A DNA stretch of 64,000 nt from Psychrobium sp. MM17-31 (GCF_022347785.1 NZ_JAKRGA010000002.1:682001-746000); one strand, 5' to 3'; positions 1 through 9,087 are shown, counted from the first letter of the stretch. Notes: generated by a model from the sequence alone, not told the origin. Made by a program: numbers and translations.

Positions 1-1
1 T

Positions 2-1159
2 GTTATATTCACATTACTCCAATTAGAGAACACTTTTATTAATTCTATTGATGACAATCAACTCCCTTCTCAAACATTTAGTAAAGCAAAATCATCGGCG
101 TCAGGCATAACTATTCAATATGTTCTATTTTCACAAGAATCTTTCGCTTTTATTCACAGTGAAAATAATATTTCGATCGAATTTCTACCTAAAAAGTCTG
201 AAATAGAAACGCGAGTGAGCCAACTTTTATCAGCATTAAAGAATCGGAATAATGATACATTCAAACAATCGATGGCTTTAAGAAAAACTCTAATACCATC
301 ATCTCTTGAAAATAGTTCTCAAGAACAATTAACAATCATTCCAAGTGGACTTCTATGGAATCTACCATTTAGTATCTTGCCGCTTAATACAAGTAAATCC
401 TGGCAAGACTTACTTTTATTAGATAAATACCACATTAACAAATCCATAAATTTAACCCCTTCTTTTCACTTCGATCCTAAGCAAGTAGGCGCAATCCTAG
501 CTGTTGCAGATCCAGTTTTCTCTAATAATGACAAACGAGTAGCCAACAGTGCTCAGCCAGCTGTTCCCAATGACTTACTTCCGAGAATAAAGCAAACTCA
601 ACGTGAAATTGATGCACTCGAATTATCTTTCAAAGATACAACCCCACTATTACTTTCAGGATACGATGCAACTAAAAACAGGTTTATATCAGAATTAAAG
701 GAAACGCCTCAAATCATTCATGTTGCAACTCACGGATTCGCAACCCTTTCTGGCTTTCGAGAGGCAAGCCTTAGTTTTACCGCTCTTACTCCACAAGGAG
801 CCCAAATAGATAATCACTTAAATATTTACGAAATTGAACAGTTAAAGAACAATGCACAATTAGTGATACTCACTGCATGTGAAGGAAACCTCGGCCAAAC
901 CAGATTCAAGCAACCAAGCGACAGCTTGGCATTAGCATTTGCACGTGGCGGGACAAAAAATGTAATCGCGAGCCAATGGGCAATTCCCTCACGTTCCTCT
1001 GCACAATTAATAGAATACTTTTACCAATACCTTATTCAATCAAAGAACTATAGCACTGCTTTAAATAAAGCAATGCGTACTCTTAGGAAGACGAAACCTG
1101 ACCCGCTCAACTGGGCGGGTTTAACTTTAACCCAGTATAAGGAAGATTATGATGAATGA
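2..1159 (+). CDS. CHAT-domain protein, C-terminal part (5' end outside window)
   Basis: The reading frame is open from base 2 without a stop, so the gene begins left of the window; the GTG at 215 is probably internal. About 385 residues are visible. The C-terminal half carries the two hallmarks of the CHAT (caspase-like, clan CD) peptidase fold: a His motif HVATHG (His codon at 731) and a Cys motif LTACEG (Cys codon at 878), spaced as in separase/caspase-like CHAT enzymes. A further CHAT-typical stretch, FARGGTKNVIASQWAI, follows near base 940. In the family such domains are usually preceded by TPR repeats or other sensor regions, which cannot be seen here. The gene is AT-rich compared with the core genes. 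It overlaps the next gene by 11 bp, suggesting translational coupling. Family assignment is strong; substrate and role are unknown. Confidence 0.88.
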   Translation, partial: VIFTLLQLENTFINSIDDNQLPSQTFSKAKSSASGITIQYVLFSQESFAFIHSENNISIEFLPKKSEIETRVSQLLSALKNRNNDTFKQSMALRKTLIPSSLENSSQEQLTIIPSGLLWNLPFSILPLNTSKSWQDLLLLDKYHINKSINLTPSFHFDPKQVGAILAVADPVFSNNDKRVANSAQPAVPNDLLPRIKQTQREIDALELSFKDTTPLLLSGYDATKNRFISELKETPQIIHVATHGFATLSGFREASLSFTALTPQGAQIDNHLNIYEIEQLKNNAQLVILTACEGNLGQTRFKQPSDSLALAFARGGTKNVIASQWAIPSRSSAQLIEYFYQYLIQSKNYSTALNKAMRTLRKTKPDPLNWAGLTLTQYKEDYDE

Positions 1160-1595
1160 TTCTCTCGGAAAAAATAAAATAACCCTGCACTTTGGCTCCA
1201 CCAACTCTAACGACCCTGCATTACTTAAGTTGTCAAAACTTAAGTTTGAGATATCCGATCAAACTCGAGAAAAAAACCACGCGATTATTGATTGCGTTGA
1301 AGCTTTCTCAACAGCGAATGACAATACTGAAGAGAAGATAGAGGAATCATGGAAATCTATGAAAAGGGCTCATTTAGTCACCAGACTAGCGGGGGAATAT
1401 CGAATCATATCAGGAACCTTGAATTCAACGTTAGAGGGAAGCGATAGCGTATCTGGCCCTTGGTCCGTATTAATAGAACTATTCGATGATAGTTTTAAAC
1501 TATACCTCATTGGTGATCCATATAGCGAAATTAATATGATAGGGGCTAAAAGAGGACCAGCATCTGTTGTTGGGACAACAACTACAGAGGCCTAA
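1149..1595 (+). CDS. Small unknown protein coupled to CHAT gene
   Basis: This encodes 148 residues of a family I do not recognise. It starts at ATG 1149 (a second ATG follows at 1152) inside the 3' end of the CHAT gene, in a different frame, so translation is probably coupled. There is no signal peptide or membrane segment. The sequence is hydrophilic and mixed alpha/beta-like. It has an acidic, helical middle section (about residues 45-75), then a beta-rich stretch (about 80-128). The short C-terminal tail is rich in Gly, Val, Thr and Ser (VVGTTTTEA). Such a small partner directly after a CHAT protease could be a substrate, an inhibitor or an adaptor, but nothing in the sequence decides this. 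Composition is AT-rich like its neighbour. Confidence 0.75.
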   Translation: MMNDSLGKNKITLHFGSTNSNDPALLKLSKLKFEISDQTREKNHAIIDCVEAFSTANDNTEEKIEESWKSMKRAHLVTRLAGEYRIISGTLNSTLEGSDSVSGPWSVLIELFDDSFKLYLIGDPYSEINMIGAKRGPASVVGTTTTEA

Positions 1596-1614
1596 AAACA
1601 TCTCATCACTCTAA

Positions 1615-2208
1615 TCAAACCAACACCGGATAAATCGACGCCAGCAAACACGCTGCCATGGTGTAGTTAAATAGCGCCAACCGGCGTTGGTTGTTTAAAA
1701 ATAAACTGATTTTTTGGCCAAGAACAGTCCATATACTTACCGTCGGTATATTGATGATTGCAAAAATTGCCGAGATGATAGCAATCGACATTAGGCTGCG
1801 ATCCGGCGAGTAAACACTGATAGCCGTCAGTGCCATTGTCCAGCCTTTTGGGTTTACCCATTGAAACGCGCAGGCTTGAAGAAAAGTTAATGGTTTAGCG
1901 TTGCTTGTTGCGTCGTTTTTCACTTCTCCAGCACGTGCTATTTTATAAGACAGATAAATCAAATAAGTCACACTAAGGATTTTTAACACCGTATGAGTGA
2001 TAGGAAACGCATCGAAAATTCCCATTAACCCCAACCCAACTAAAATTACCATCGCAGCGAATCCTAGCACCACCCCCGCCATATGAGACAGTGTTCTTTT
2101 GAATCCAAAATTGGCGCCAGAAGACATCAACATTAGGTTATTTGGCCCCGGAGTAAAGGTTGAAACTGTGGCAAAGATAACCAGCGCGATAAATAATTCA
2201 GTAGTCAT
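1615..2208 (-). CDS. LysE/RhtB-family amino-acid exporter
   Basis: This is an inner-membrane exporter of the LysE/RhtB type, of which characterised members expel amino acids such as threonine, homoserine or leucine. The diagnostic N-terminal motif TFTPGPNNLMLMSSGAN is present, and about six hydrophobic segments span the roughly 197 residues. I place the start at the ATG at 2208, because GAGAG lies just upstream and family alignment begins at MTTELF; the open frame extends 11 codons further. It is divergent from an Lrp/AsnC-type regulator 98 bp away, a pairing in which the regulator commonly controls the exporter. Here that regulator is interrupted, so control may be lost. The substrate cannot be predicted. 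Confidence 0.88.
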   Translation of the reverse strand: MTTELFIALVIFATVSTFTPGPNNLMLMSSGANFGFKRTLSHMAGVVLGFAAMVILVGLGLMGIFDAFPITHTVLKILSVTYLIYLSYKIARAGEVKNDATSNAKPLTFLQACAFQWVNPKGWTMALTAISVYSPDRSLMSIAIISAIFAIINIPTVSIWTVLGQKISLFLNNQRRLALFNYTMAACLLASIYPVLV

Positions 2209-2306
2209 TGTTAGCTCTCTATAAGTGAAACTCCTAAACAATGTTATGAGAGATATGGTTAAATTATCTTGCTTATTCAGCGCTAAAACTGTTAATTTTG
2301 CAATCT

Positions 2307-2759
2307 ATGGATAAATTAGATCGAATAAACGAAAGAATATTGCACGAGCTATCTCAAGACGGCCGTGTTAGTAATGCTGAGTTGGCCAATCGGGTTGGCT
2401 TGTCGCCGTCAGCGTGTTTACGCCGTGTGCAGGAATTAGAAAACTCAGGCCGCATTGCCGGATATCGCGCGGTATTAAACAAAGAAAAGTTGGGTATTGG
2501 CTGTGTTGCCTATGTGATGGTGGGACTGTCTGATCATACAAAAGATTCACAACTTGCTTTCGAAGCCGCAATGGAAATCACGCCTCAAGTTACTGAGTGT
2601 CACAATATCACGGGAGCTTTTTAATATTTGATTCGCGTAGAAACGAAAGATCTTAACGCTTATAAGAACTTTCACACTGAGGTGTTGGGAACCCTAGCTC
2701 AAGTTACGTCCATTACAACTTATGTTGTGATGGACTCCACGAAAGATCAGCGCTCTTAA
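2307..2759 (+). pseudogene. Lrp/AsnC-family regulator with in-frame stop
   Basis: The first part reads as a normal Lrp/AsnC regulator: an N-terminal winged helix (LDRINERILHELSQDGRVSN, then NRVGLSPSACLRRVQELE) and the start of the RAM/AsnC ligand-binding domain. At 2622-2624 a TAA interrupts the frame after ITGAF. The same frame then continues without interruption through YLIRVETKDLNAYKNFHTEV to a TAA at 2757-2759, restoring a family-length protein of about 150 residues. One base change at the first stop position (GAA to TAA) would explain it. The start is ATG 2307, or TTG 2298 three codons earlier. The product as read lacks most of the effector domain. Sequencing error, a recent mutation or recoding are the alternatives. 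Confidence 0.85.
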
Positions 2760-2781
2760 CGAGCGCCAATTCTCTTGAAGA

Positions 2782-3558
2782 TTAGTCTTCTAATTTACGA
2801 GTAAAGACCATTTCTTTCGCGCTAGAAAGCTCAGCATTGTACTGATACCCTTCGTAATCAAAACTTTCAAGCTCTTGTGGTGATGAAACGCGCTTATCAA
2901 TCATATAACGTACCATTAGACCACGTGCTTTCTTTGCATAGAAACTAATGATTTTATACTGACCGTTTTTATAGTCTTTAAATACTGGCGTAATAATTTG
3001 TGCATTCACATTCTTTGCTTTTACCGCCTTAAAGTACTCGGTAGAGGCTAAGTTTACTAAAACCTCACTCTTGGCTTCTTTAAGCGCATCATTAAGGGTA
3101 TTTGTGATCAAACTTTCCCAAAAATCATAGAGGTTTTTACCGCGAGAGTTATCGAGTTTAGTGCCCATTTCTAAACGGTAAGCCTGCATTAAATCTAGCG
3201 GGCGCAATAAACCATATAATCCCGATAAAATACGCAAATGAGTTTGCGCAAACTCAAGATCATCATTCGATAACGTATCGGCATCTAATCCAACATACAC
3301 ATCGCCTTTAAACGAATGTACCGCGTGTTTAGCATTATCAGTATTAAACGGCGTAGCCCACTCGCCAAAACGCGCGGCATTTAAACCCGCTAGTTTGTCG
3401 CTAAGTTTCATTAAACTAGCAATGTCGCTAGCTGACAATTCTTTACAACGCTTAATAAGTACTTCAGCTTCATTAAGCAGTGCACATTCCGTACTCGGAA
3501 AATCTTTGGCAGGTGTTTCAAAATCGAGTTTCTTGGCAGGTGAAATAACCGCTAGCAT
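2782..3558 (-). CDS. yaaA: Peroxide stress protein YaaA
   Basis: YaaA (DUF328/UPF0246) lowers intracellular free iron during hydrogen peroxide stress in Escherichia coli and binds DNA. The protein is 258 residues, the usual family length. It has the conserved opening [16 protein letters not shown], the central [20 protein letters not shown] and the C-terminal [13 protein letters not shown]. It stands alone on the minus strand, convergent with the broken regulator and divergent from transaldolase. The start ATG at 3558 matches the family N-terminus. Cytoplasmic; no signal peptide. Confidence 0.96.
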   Translation of the reverse strand: MLAVISPAKKLDFETPAKDFPSTECALLNEAEVLIKRCKELSASDIASLMKLSDKLAGLNAARFGEWATPFNTDNAKHAVHSFKGDVYVGLDADTLSNDDLEFAQTHLRILSGLYGLLRPLDLMQAYRLEMGTKLDNSRGKNLYDFWESLITNTLNDALKEAKSEVLVNLASTEYFKAVKAKNVNAQIITPVFKDYKNGQYKIISFYAKKARGLMVRYMIDKRVSSPQELESFDYEGYQYNAELSSAKEMVFTRKLED

Positions 3559-3825
3559 ATGGGGTACCTAAATTAAGAATAATGCAGCTATTGTACTGCC
3601 AAACTAGTGCAATTCAACCATGCATAACTTATGGATAAATGTGAGCTAAATAACGAATTCATGACACAAGTGTCAAATTCGTTAGTTCTTGTAATTAAAT
3701 TACACATATTGCCTTTGGTTCTCCCAAATTACGTGTTATATGTAATTACAACAAAATTTAACCCGCCCTACAGTATGTATTTATACTCATCAGAGCGTTT
3801 GCCTTATTAGGAATATGGAACAGTA

Positions 3826-4779
3826 ATGAACAAACTTGAACAACTTAAAGCAATGACTTCTGTCGTTGCTGATACTGGCGATTTCGAAGCCATCAAACTA
3901 TACAACCCAGAAGATGCAACAACCAACCCATCACTTATCTTAAAAGCAGCTCAATTGCCGCAATACCAAGCGTTAGTTACTGAAGCTATCGCGTACGGTA
4001 AAGAAAATGGCGAATCACAGGCGCAGCAACTCTCAAGCGCAAGTGATTACTTGGCAGTAGCCATTGGTCGTGAAATTCTAAATACCATCCCGGGCCGTAT
4101 TTCGACAGAAGTTGACGCGCGCTTATCTTTTGATAAGGAAGCTTCTGTTGCGAAAGCTAAACAGCTTGTAGCTATGTACGAAAAAGCTGGCGTCGATAAG
4201 AGCAAGATCTTAATCAAACTTGCTTCTACTTGGGAGGGCATTAGCGCAGCAAAAGAGCTAGAGCAAGAAGGCATCAACTGTAACCTAACCTTACTATTTA
4301 GCTTTGCACAAGCCAAAGCCTGTGCCGAAGCAAACGTATTTCTAATTTCACCGTTTGTTGGTCGCATTCTAGATTGGTACAAGGCTAACACTGACAAGAA
4401 AGAGTATGAAAGCCACGAAGATCCAGGTGTTATTTCAGTGACTGAAATCTACAAGTACTACAAAACTTACGGATACGACACTGTGGTAATGGGCGCGAGC
4501 TTCCGTAATACTGGCGAAATACTAGAGCTGGCTGGTTGTGATAAGTTAACGATTAGCCCTAATTTGCTTGAAGAGCTAGAGCAAGCGGAAGGTGAAGTAG
4601 TAGTTAAGTTGCAAGACAACTTCGAAAAACAAACACCGCCAGCGCCATTAACTGAAGCACAATTTAGATGGGAAATGAATCAAGATGCTATGGCAACCAA
4701 TAAGTTGTCTGAAGGCATTCGCAATTTCGCTATCGATCAAAACAAGCTAGAAGATATGCTACTAGCGCAATGGAGTTAA
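3826..4779 (+). CDS. talB: Transaldolase
   Basis: This encodes transaldolase of the non-oxidative pentose phosphate pathway, which moves a dihydroxyacetone unit between sedoheptulose 7-phosphate and glyceraldehyde 3-phosphate. The length of 317 residues equals E. coli TalB. The signature [14 protein letters not shown] lies near the N-terminus. The Schiff-base lysine lies in [12 protein letters not shown] (about residue 132), followed by [20 protein letters not shown] and [14 protein letters not shown]. The upstream 267 bp are AT-rich and non-coding, with room for the talB and yaaA promoters. No second pentose-phosphate gene is adjacent. Confidence 0.97.
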   Translation: MNKLEQLKAMTSVVADTGDFEAIKLYNPEDATTNPSLILKAAQLPQYQALVTEAIAYGKENGESQAQQLSSASDYLAVAIGREILNTIPGRISTEVDARLSFDKEASVAKAKQLVAMYEKAGVDKSKILIKLASTWEGISAAKELEQEGINCNLTLLFSFAQAKACAEANVFLISPFVGRILDWYKANTDKKEYESHEDPGVISVTEIYKYYKTYGYDTVVMGASFRNTGEILELAGCDKLTISPNLLEELEQAEGEVVVKLQDNFEKQTPPAPLTEAQFRWEMNQDAMATNKLSEGIRNFAIDQNKLEDMLLAQWS

Positions 4780-4891
4780 TATTTAGGTTCTAGTTATTGA
4801 ACTAACTCACGAAAAAAGTTTCATTTATTTATTGACTCCTTCTCTGTAACAAGGTAAACATTAACCAATCCAACAGCAGAAGGAGACAACC

Positions 4892-5080
4892 ATGGACAGG
4901 TTAGAATTCGCAGCAAACTACGATGCAGTACCAGCAAAACGCGGTCGCCCGAAAGGCAGCAAGAAGAAAAAATGGCGTGAAATTGAAGCCATTCAAGACA
5001 GGCAACGTCTAGCAAAAGAGCTAAGTGATATGGACCTCGGTCACGAGTATAATATCGACGACTTAGATCTCGATTTTTAA
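4892..5080 (+). CDS. DUF3545 small basic/acidic protein
   Basis: This is a 62-residue cytoplasmic protein matching the DUF3545 family of marine gammaproteobacteria. It has a basic patch (KRGRPKGSKKKKWREIEA) with an AT-hook-like GRPKGS core, then a helix (IQDRQRLAKELSDMDLG) and an acidic tail ending DLDLDF. A strong Shine-Dalgarno (AGAAGGAGA) precedes the ATG at 4892, indicating high translation. The function of the family is unknown to me; the AT-hook-like core suggests nucleic-acid contact, which is inference. A clear terminator follows 20 bp after the stop. Confidence 0.9.
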   Translation: MDRLEFAANYDAVPAKRGRPKGSKKKKWREIEAIQDRQRLAKELSDMDLGHEYNIDDLDLDF

Positions 5081-5100
5081 AGTGAATTAATTCAAAATAA

Positions 5101-5126
5101 AAAGCGTCTCACAAGACGCTTTTTTT
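5101..5126 (+). terminator. Rho-independent terminator after DUF3545 gene
   Basis: A GC-rich hairpin has arms AAAGCGTCTC and GACGCTTT around a short loop and is followed by seven T residues. It ends immediately before the first possible start codon of ung. Confidence 0.9.
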
Positions 5127-5138
5127 ATGCCTATAGGA

Positions 5139-5849
5139 ATGACTCACTTGTACCCGATCCCCTCAACTATTCATCAAAGCTGGCACGCTTTCTTTGAAAG
5201 CGAATTCTCAAAACCATACATGACGAAATTGTTCGATTTTCTGACCGAGCAAGAACAACAAGGCGTCGTTATTTATCCGCCGAGAAACTTGTGGTTTAGA
5301 GTGTTTGAAATGCCATTAGATGAGATTAAAGCCATAGTGATTGGCCAGGATCCTTACATTAACGAAGGACAAGCGATGGGCTTGTCTTTTAGCGTTCCTG
5401 TGGGTGAGAAAATCCCGCCAAGCTTGCGAAATATTTATGCCGAGCTTGCTAGTGATCTTGGTTTCGAATCGCCTACACATGGCGATCTCAGTCGATGGTT
5501 CGACCAAGAAGGTATTTTTCTACTCAATGCCTCACTGACGGTAGAATCAGGCAAGGCAGGCAGCCATTTGAAAAGAGGATGGCAACAATTCACCAATGCA
5601 GTGCTCAATTACATTAACGAGCATACTAGTCACTGTGTATTTATCGCGTGGGGTGCTTTTGCCCACAAATGCTGCGCGCAAATCGATCTTAGCAGACATC
5701 AGGTTACAAAAACGTCTCATCCAAGCCCGTTAGGCGCTTACAAAACGATGAAAGACGCCCCAGCATTTCTTGGTTCTCGATGTTTTAGCACGGTAAATGA
5801 TTATCTAACAACACATAACATTGCGACCATTAACTGGGAAATCAAATAG
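5139..5849 (+). CDS. ung: Uracil-DNA glycosylase, family 1
   Basis: Ung removes uracil from DNA as the first step of base excision repair. The family motifs are present: the water-activating loop GQDPY (about residue 70), GLSFSV, LLNASLTV, and the minor-groove/leucine loop HPSPLGAY near residue 190. The motif after GQDPY reads INEGQA, not the usual HGPGQA, so this is a somewhat divergent member. The start is uncertain. ATG 5127 abuts the terminator, ATG 5139 directly follows an AGGA, and TTG 5148 has that AGGA at good spacing. The upstream terminator leaves no room for a separate promoter, so transcription may depend on read-through. Length is about 236 residues, normal for the family. Confidence 0.93.
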   Translation: MTHLYPIPSTIHQSWHAFFESEFSKPYMTKLFDFLTEQEQQGVVIYPPRNLWFRVFEMPLDEIKAIVIGQDPYINEGQAMGLSFSVPVGEKIPPSLRNIYAELASDLGFESPTHGDLSRWFDQEGIFLLNASLTVESGKAGSHLKRGWQQFTNAVLNYINEHTSHCVFIAWGAFAHKCCAQIDLSRHQVTKTSHPSPLGAYKTMKDAPAFLGSRCFSTVNDYLTTHNIATINWEIK

Positions 5850-5887
5850 TTACATCGGTTAATTACGCCATTACAAACCGCTTACGA

Positions 5888-5955
5888 AGGCTTACTCAAC
5901 TACTAAGTTTTACTGGCATGATATTAACTCATCAGCAGTAACAGCGAGTAAGCCT
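5888..5955 (+). repeat. 10-bp perfect inverted repeat ending at a start codon
   Basis: AGGCTTACTC at 5888-5897 is exactly complementary to GAGTAAGCCT at 5946-5955. The second arm ends at the base before the ATG at 5956 and covers the position where a ribosome binding site should be. It could fold in the mRNA leader of the lipoprotein gene or be an operator. Confidence 0.6.
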
Positions 5956-7233
5956 ATGAAAAAATCCACCATTGCATTAGCCATTTCTTTAGTATGCGTG
6001 TCGACCCTAACCCTCTCTTGTCTTACTGGGTGCGGTTCTTCTTCAAAATCTTCAACAGTAACGCCAACACCGGCACCTAGTCCGTCACCAAGTCCAACAC
6101 CAACGTCTTCTTTGTCTGAAGCAACATTAGCGCTAGGCATTAAGCCTGTACCAGATAACCTCGCCACAACATACACAGCGGCACTCAAGTTTAATCGTTA
6201 CACTAGCGTTGTAGCGCCAAACGGCAAAGAAATCGGCATAGTTGCTCAAGACGGGCTGACCGATAACCAAATTGTTCGTGCACGTTCGATCCTCGGGTTT
6301 TACCTAACAGATGTTCCCGGTACTAAATACGGCGCTAATAAAGCTCAGGTTGCCAACAAAATGGCAGACAATGGCAGCAAACTTCTTTTATTAAATGGTG
6401 TTGATGATGGAACAAATAAAGGCGCCGAGCTTGACGGCCAGCCGCTCTATTACGGCGAGTTACAAGTCGAAGGTGGCGACTGGTACATCAAACAAAATTA
6501 TGAACATCGCGACGCTTCTTATGAAGAGATCCTGCACTTTGTGCATGACTACGGTATTGGCGTCGACCAAAACCCCAGCTTCATTGGTGCTCTTCCCCAA
6601 TACCAAGCTGAAATTAGAGCTGCCGAAGTCGATGCATCAGCAAAGAAATTATGGGGAATAGGCCAAGATTCGTGGATTAAAGAACTCACCGCTGAGAACA
6701 GTTTAACGCAAGAGTACCTTGCGGCAGTTATCGACTCATATTACGGTTTGTGGGGTGCATGGCAAGCAGAAACACCAGCACAGCAAGGCAATGGTATGTG
6801 GGGCCTATATGTCGGTAAAGACCGTGCAGATACCGCTAAAGATGATCCTTTGGGAACCGCTGTAGTGGAGCAATTCTTCTCTCCAGTTATTACCTACAAT
6901 GCGCGTATAGAAGAATCATTTACGGGAGTATTCTCTCTCGCTTTTGATCAGGCTCTACCTTACACACATCATTCACAGTACCTCAAAGATGTCACATTAA
7001 CAGGGAGCAATGAAAGTGGTGTTCGCGTTAACCAATACGACAACGACATTACAGGAAATGATAGTGAGAATACGGTAGTGTTTAGTGGTAGCTCATCCGA
7101 GTACAGCATAAGCTTTAAAGATAATGTTGTAACGGTAAAAGACCTCCAAGACAACAGAGACGGCACTAACTCTCTAAAGAGCATCGAAAAACTGAAATTT
7201 AGCGACGGGGTTATTGAGGCTCCAAGTTCCTAG
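5956..7233 (+). CDS. Surface lipoprotein with Pro/Ser/Thr linker and RTX-associated C-terminal motif
   Basis: This 425-residue exported lipoprotein has a signal peptide that ends in the lipobox LTGC (Cys about residue 26). A low-complexity linker alternating Pro with Ser/Thr (about residues 35-53) follows. The middle (60-340) has no motif I recognise but contains HDYGIGVDQNPSF and many Trp/Tyr residues, like a folded periplasmic or surface domain. The last 60 residues (NRDGTNSLKSIEKLKFSDG) match a motif commonly found in calcium-binding RTX-type exoproteins of marine bacteria. No Shine-Dalgarno is evident; instead the second arm of a perfect inverted repeat occupies that site. Function unknown. 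Confidence 0.8.
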   Translation: MKKSTIALAISLVCVSTLTLSCLTGCGSSSKSSTVTPTPAPSPSPSPTPTSSLSEATLALGIKPVPDNLATTYTAALKFNRYTSVVAPNGKEIGIVAQDGLTDNQIVRARSILGFYLTDVPGTKYGANKAQVANKMADNGSKLLLLNGVDDGTNKGAELDGQPLYYGELQVEGGDWYIKQNYEHRDASYEEILHFVHDYGIGVDQNPSFIGALPQYQAEIRAAEVDASAKKLWGIGQDSWIKELTAENSLTQEYLAAVIDSYYGLWGAWQAETPAQQGNGMWGLYVGKDRADTAKDDPLGTAVVEQFFSPVITYNARIEESFTGVFSLAFDQALPYTHHSQYLKDVTLTGSNESGVRVNQYDNDITGNDSENTVVFSGSSSEYSISFKDNVVTVKDLQDNRDGTNSLKSIEKLKFSDGVIEAPSS

Positions 7234-7244
7234 ATATATGACCC

Positions 7245-7409
7245 CATATCTGTGCGAGTTCAGAGTCTGCAAGAGCATAAAGCCTGATGACGGTTCATCC
7301 ATGAACGTATCGGCTCCTTGCCATCATAATGCGTTAGCATGAGCGATCGCTTTCGGAACACTGCTCTCGCCGTCCATGGCTTCGCAGTATACGGTTCATC
7401 CATGAACGT
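7245..7409. repeat. Mosaic intergenic repeat, copy A
   Basis: This non-coding stretch lies between the convergent lipoprotein and rplI genes. It shares blocks with two other convergent intergenic regions (near 36.2 and 48.8 kb): the phrase TCGGCTCCTTGCCAT, a GAGCATAAAG phrase, and the palindrome GTTCATCCATGAAC. That palindrome occurs here twice, at 7293-7306 and 7394-7407. The copy ends right at the terminator hairpin. Confidence 0.75.
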
Positions 7410-7445
7410 AAAAAGCCGTGTGATATTGCTATCACACGGCTTTTT
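7410..7445. terminator. Bidirectional terminator between lipoprotein gene and rplI
   Basis: A strong stem (arms AAAAAGCCGTGTGAT and ATCACACGGCTTTTT) is flanked by A and T tracts on either side. It can terminate both the plus-strand lipoprotein transcript and the minus-strand ribosomal operon. Confidence 0.92.
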
Positions 7446-7474
7446 ATTAAAGTGCTTTCTAAGCGGTTAACTGA

Positions 7475-7924
7475 TTACTCAGCAACAACTTCGATAACAA
7501 CTTTCGCATCAACTTCAGCGTGAAGGTGAATAACGATTTCGAACTCACCAGTGTGGCGTAAAGCGCCTTCTGGAAGACGAACTTCGCTCTTCGCGATTTC
7601 AGCACCAGCAGCAGTCACAGCATCAGCGATGTCGCGAGTACCGATAGAACCGAATAGCTTACCTTCGTCACCAGCTGCAGAAGTGATAACAACGTTACCT
7701 AACGCGTTAACAGCTTCGCCGCGAGTTTGAGCAGTTGCTAATTTAGCAGCTAGACCAGCTTCTAATTCAGCACGACGCTCTTCAAATTTTGCTACATTTT
7801 CTTTGCTAGCAAATACCGCTTTCTTTTGCGGAAGTAGGTAGTTACGTGCGAAACCAGACTTAACTGATACTGTGTCACCTAACTCACCAAGCTTAGCAAT
7901 TTTATCTAGTAAAATAACTTGCAT
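7475..7924 (-). CDS. rplI: Ribosomal protein L9
   Basis: This encodes large-subunit protein L9, last gene of the rpsF-priB-rpsR-rplI operon. Its 149 residues are normal for the family. The N-terminal domain has the L9 signature ([20 protein letters not shown], then [14 protein letters not shown]), followed by the long connecting helix (residues about 41-75) and the C-terminal RNA-binding domain beginning [13 protein letters not shown] good AGGAG lies upstream of the ATG at 7924. It is terminated by the hairpin at 7410-7445. Confidence 0.98.
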   Translation of the reverse strand: MQVILLDKIAKLGELGDTVSVKSGFARNYLLPQKKAVFASKENVAKFEERRAELEAGLAAKLATAQTRGEAVNALGNVVITSAAGDEGKLFGSIGTRDIADAVTAAGAEIAKSEVRLPEGALRHTGEFEIVIHLHAEVDAKVVIEVVAE

Positions 7925-7954
7925 TACCTTTCTCCTAAAATTTCAATAACCGGC

Positions 7955-8505
<551 letters not shown>

Positions 8506-8513
8506 GATTCAAA

Positions 8514-8909
8514 TTACTCGGCAGCAGGTTGCTCTGCAGTTGCTTCATCGCTAGCCGGAGCTTCACGACGTTTAGTTTCACGACGCTCTTCTTTTGCTTT
8601 AGCAATGTCAGAAGCTTCAGTGATAGCACCTTTAGTACGTAGAACTAAGCTACGGATAACTGCGTCGTTGTAACGGAAAGTGCTTTCTAGCTCATCCATT
8701 ACTTCTTGACCAGCTTCAACGTTCATAAGAACGTAGTGTGCTTTGTGTAGTTTTTCGATTGGGTATGCTAATTGACGACGGCCCCAATCTTCTAGACGGT
8801 GAATCTCACCACCAGAATCTTTGATAGAAGCAGTGTAACGCTCAATCATTGCAGGTACTTGTTCACTCTGATCAGGGTGAACCATAAATACGATTTCGTA
8901 ATGACGCAT
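8514..8909 (-). CDS. rpsF: Ribosomal protein S6
   Basis: This encodes small-subunit protein S6, first gene of the operon. The 131 residues include the opening [20 protein letters not shown] and the core [20 protein letters not shown]. There is an acidic Glu/Ala-rich C-terminal tail ([18 protein letters not shown]), the region that RimK modifies in E. coli by adding glutamates. TAAGGAAAT lies upstream of the ATG. The leader upstream holds a consensus-like promoter and may hold the S6:S18 autoregulatory structure known from many bacteria. Confidence 0.98.
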   Translation of the reverse strand: MRHYEIVFMVHPDQSEQVPAMIERYTASIKDSGGEIHRLEDWGRRQLAYPIEKLHKAHYVLMNVEAGQEVMDELESTFRYNDAVIRSLVLRTKGAITEASDIAKAKEERRETKRREAPASDEATAEQPAAE

Positions 8910-8999
8910 TTATATTTCCTTACGGTTTAGTAGCCCGTACTTGGCTCGGCTAGACCAGTATGAGGGCAAGAAAATATGGATAGCCGAATTTGGACGCGA

Positions 9000-9028
9000 A
9001 TTATAGATTAATTGACCAGTCAGAGCAA
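9000..9028 (-). promoter_or_regulatory. Predicted sigma70 promoter of the rpsF operon
   Basis: Read on the minus strand, TTGCTC (9028-9023) and a perfect TATAAT (9005-9000) are separated by exactly 17 bp. The -10 lies about 90 bp upstream of the rpsF ATG, leaving a structured leader. In that leader, complementary UAGCC and GGCUA segments around 8930-8955 could form an S6:S18-binding hairpin, but I could not verify this. Confidence 0.65.
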
Positions 9029-9087
9029 TGACTAAACCACAATTAACCACATAATAAACAAAGCTGTGACCGAAGCTGCAAGTTTAG

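Noticed and set aside
5910-6188. Minus-strand frame opposite the surface lipoprotein start
   Set aside because: It is antisense of the Pro/Ser/Thr linker, and the plus-strand gene has a signal peptide and lipobox.
8910-9087. S6:S18-binding RNA leader of rpsF
   Set aside because: Complementary segments exist, but I could not confirm the conserved bulge pattern by eye, so it is mentioned only as a possibility in the promoter entry.
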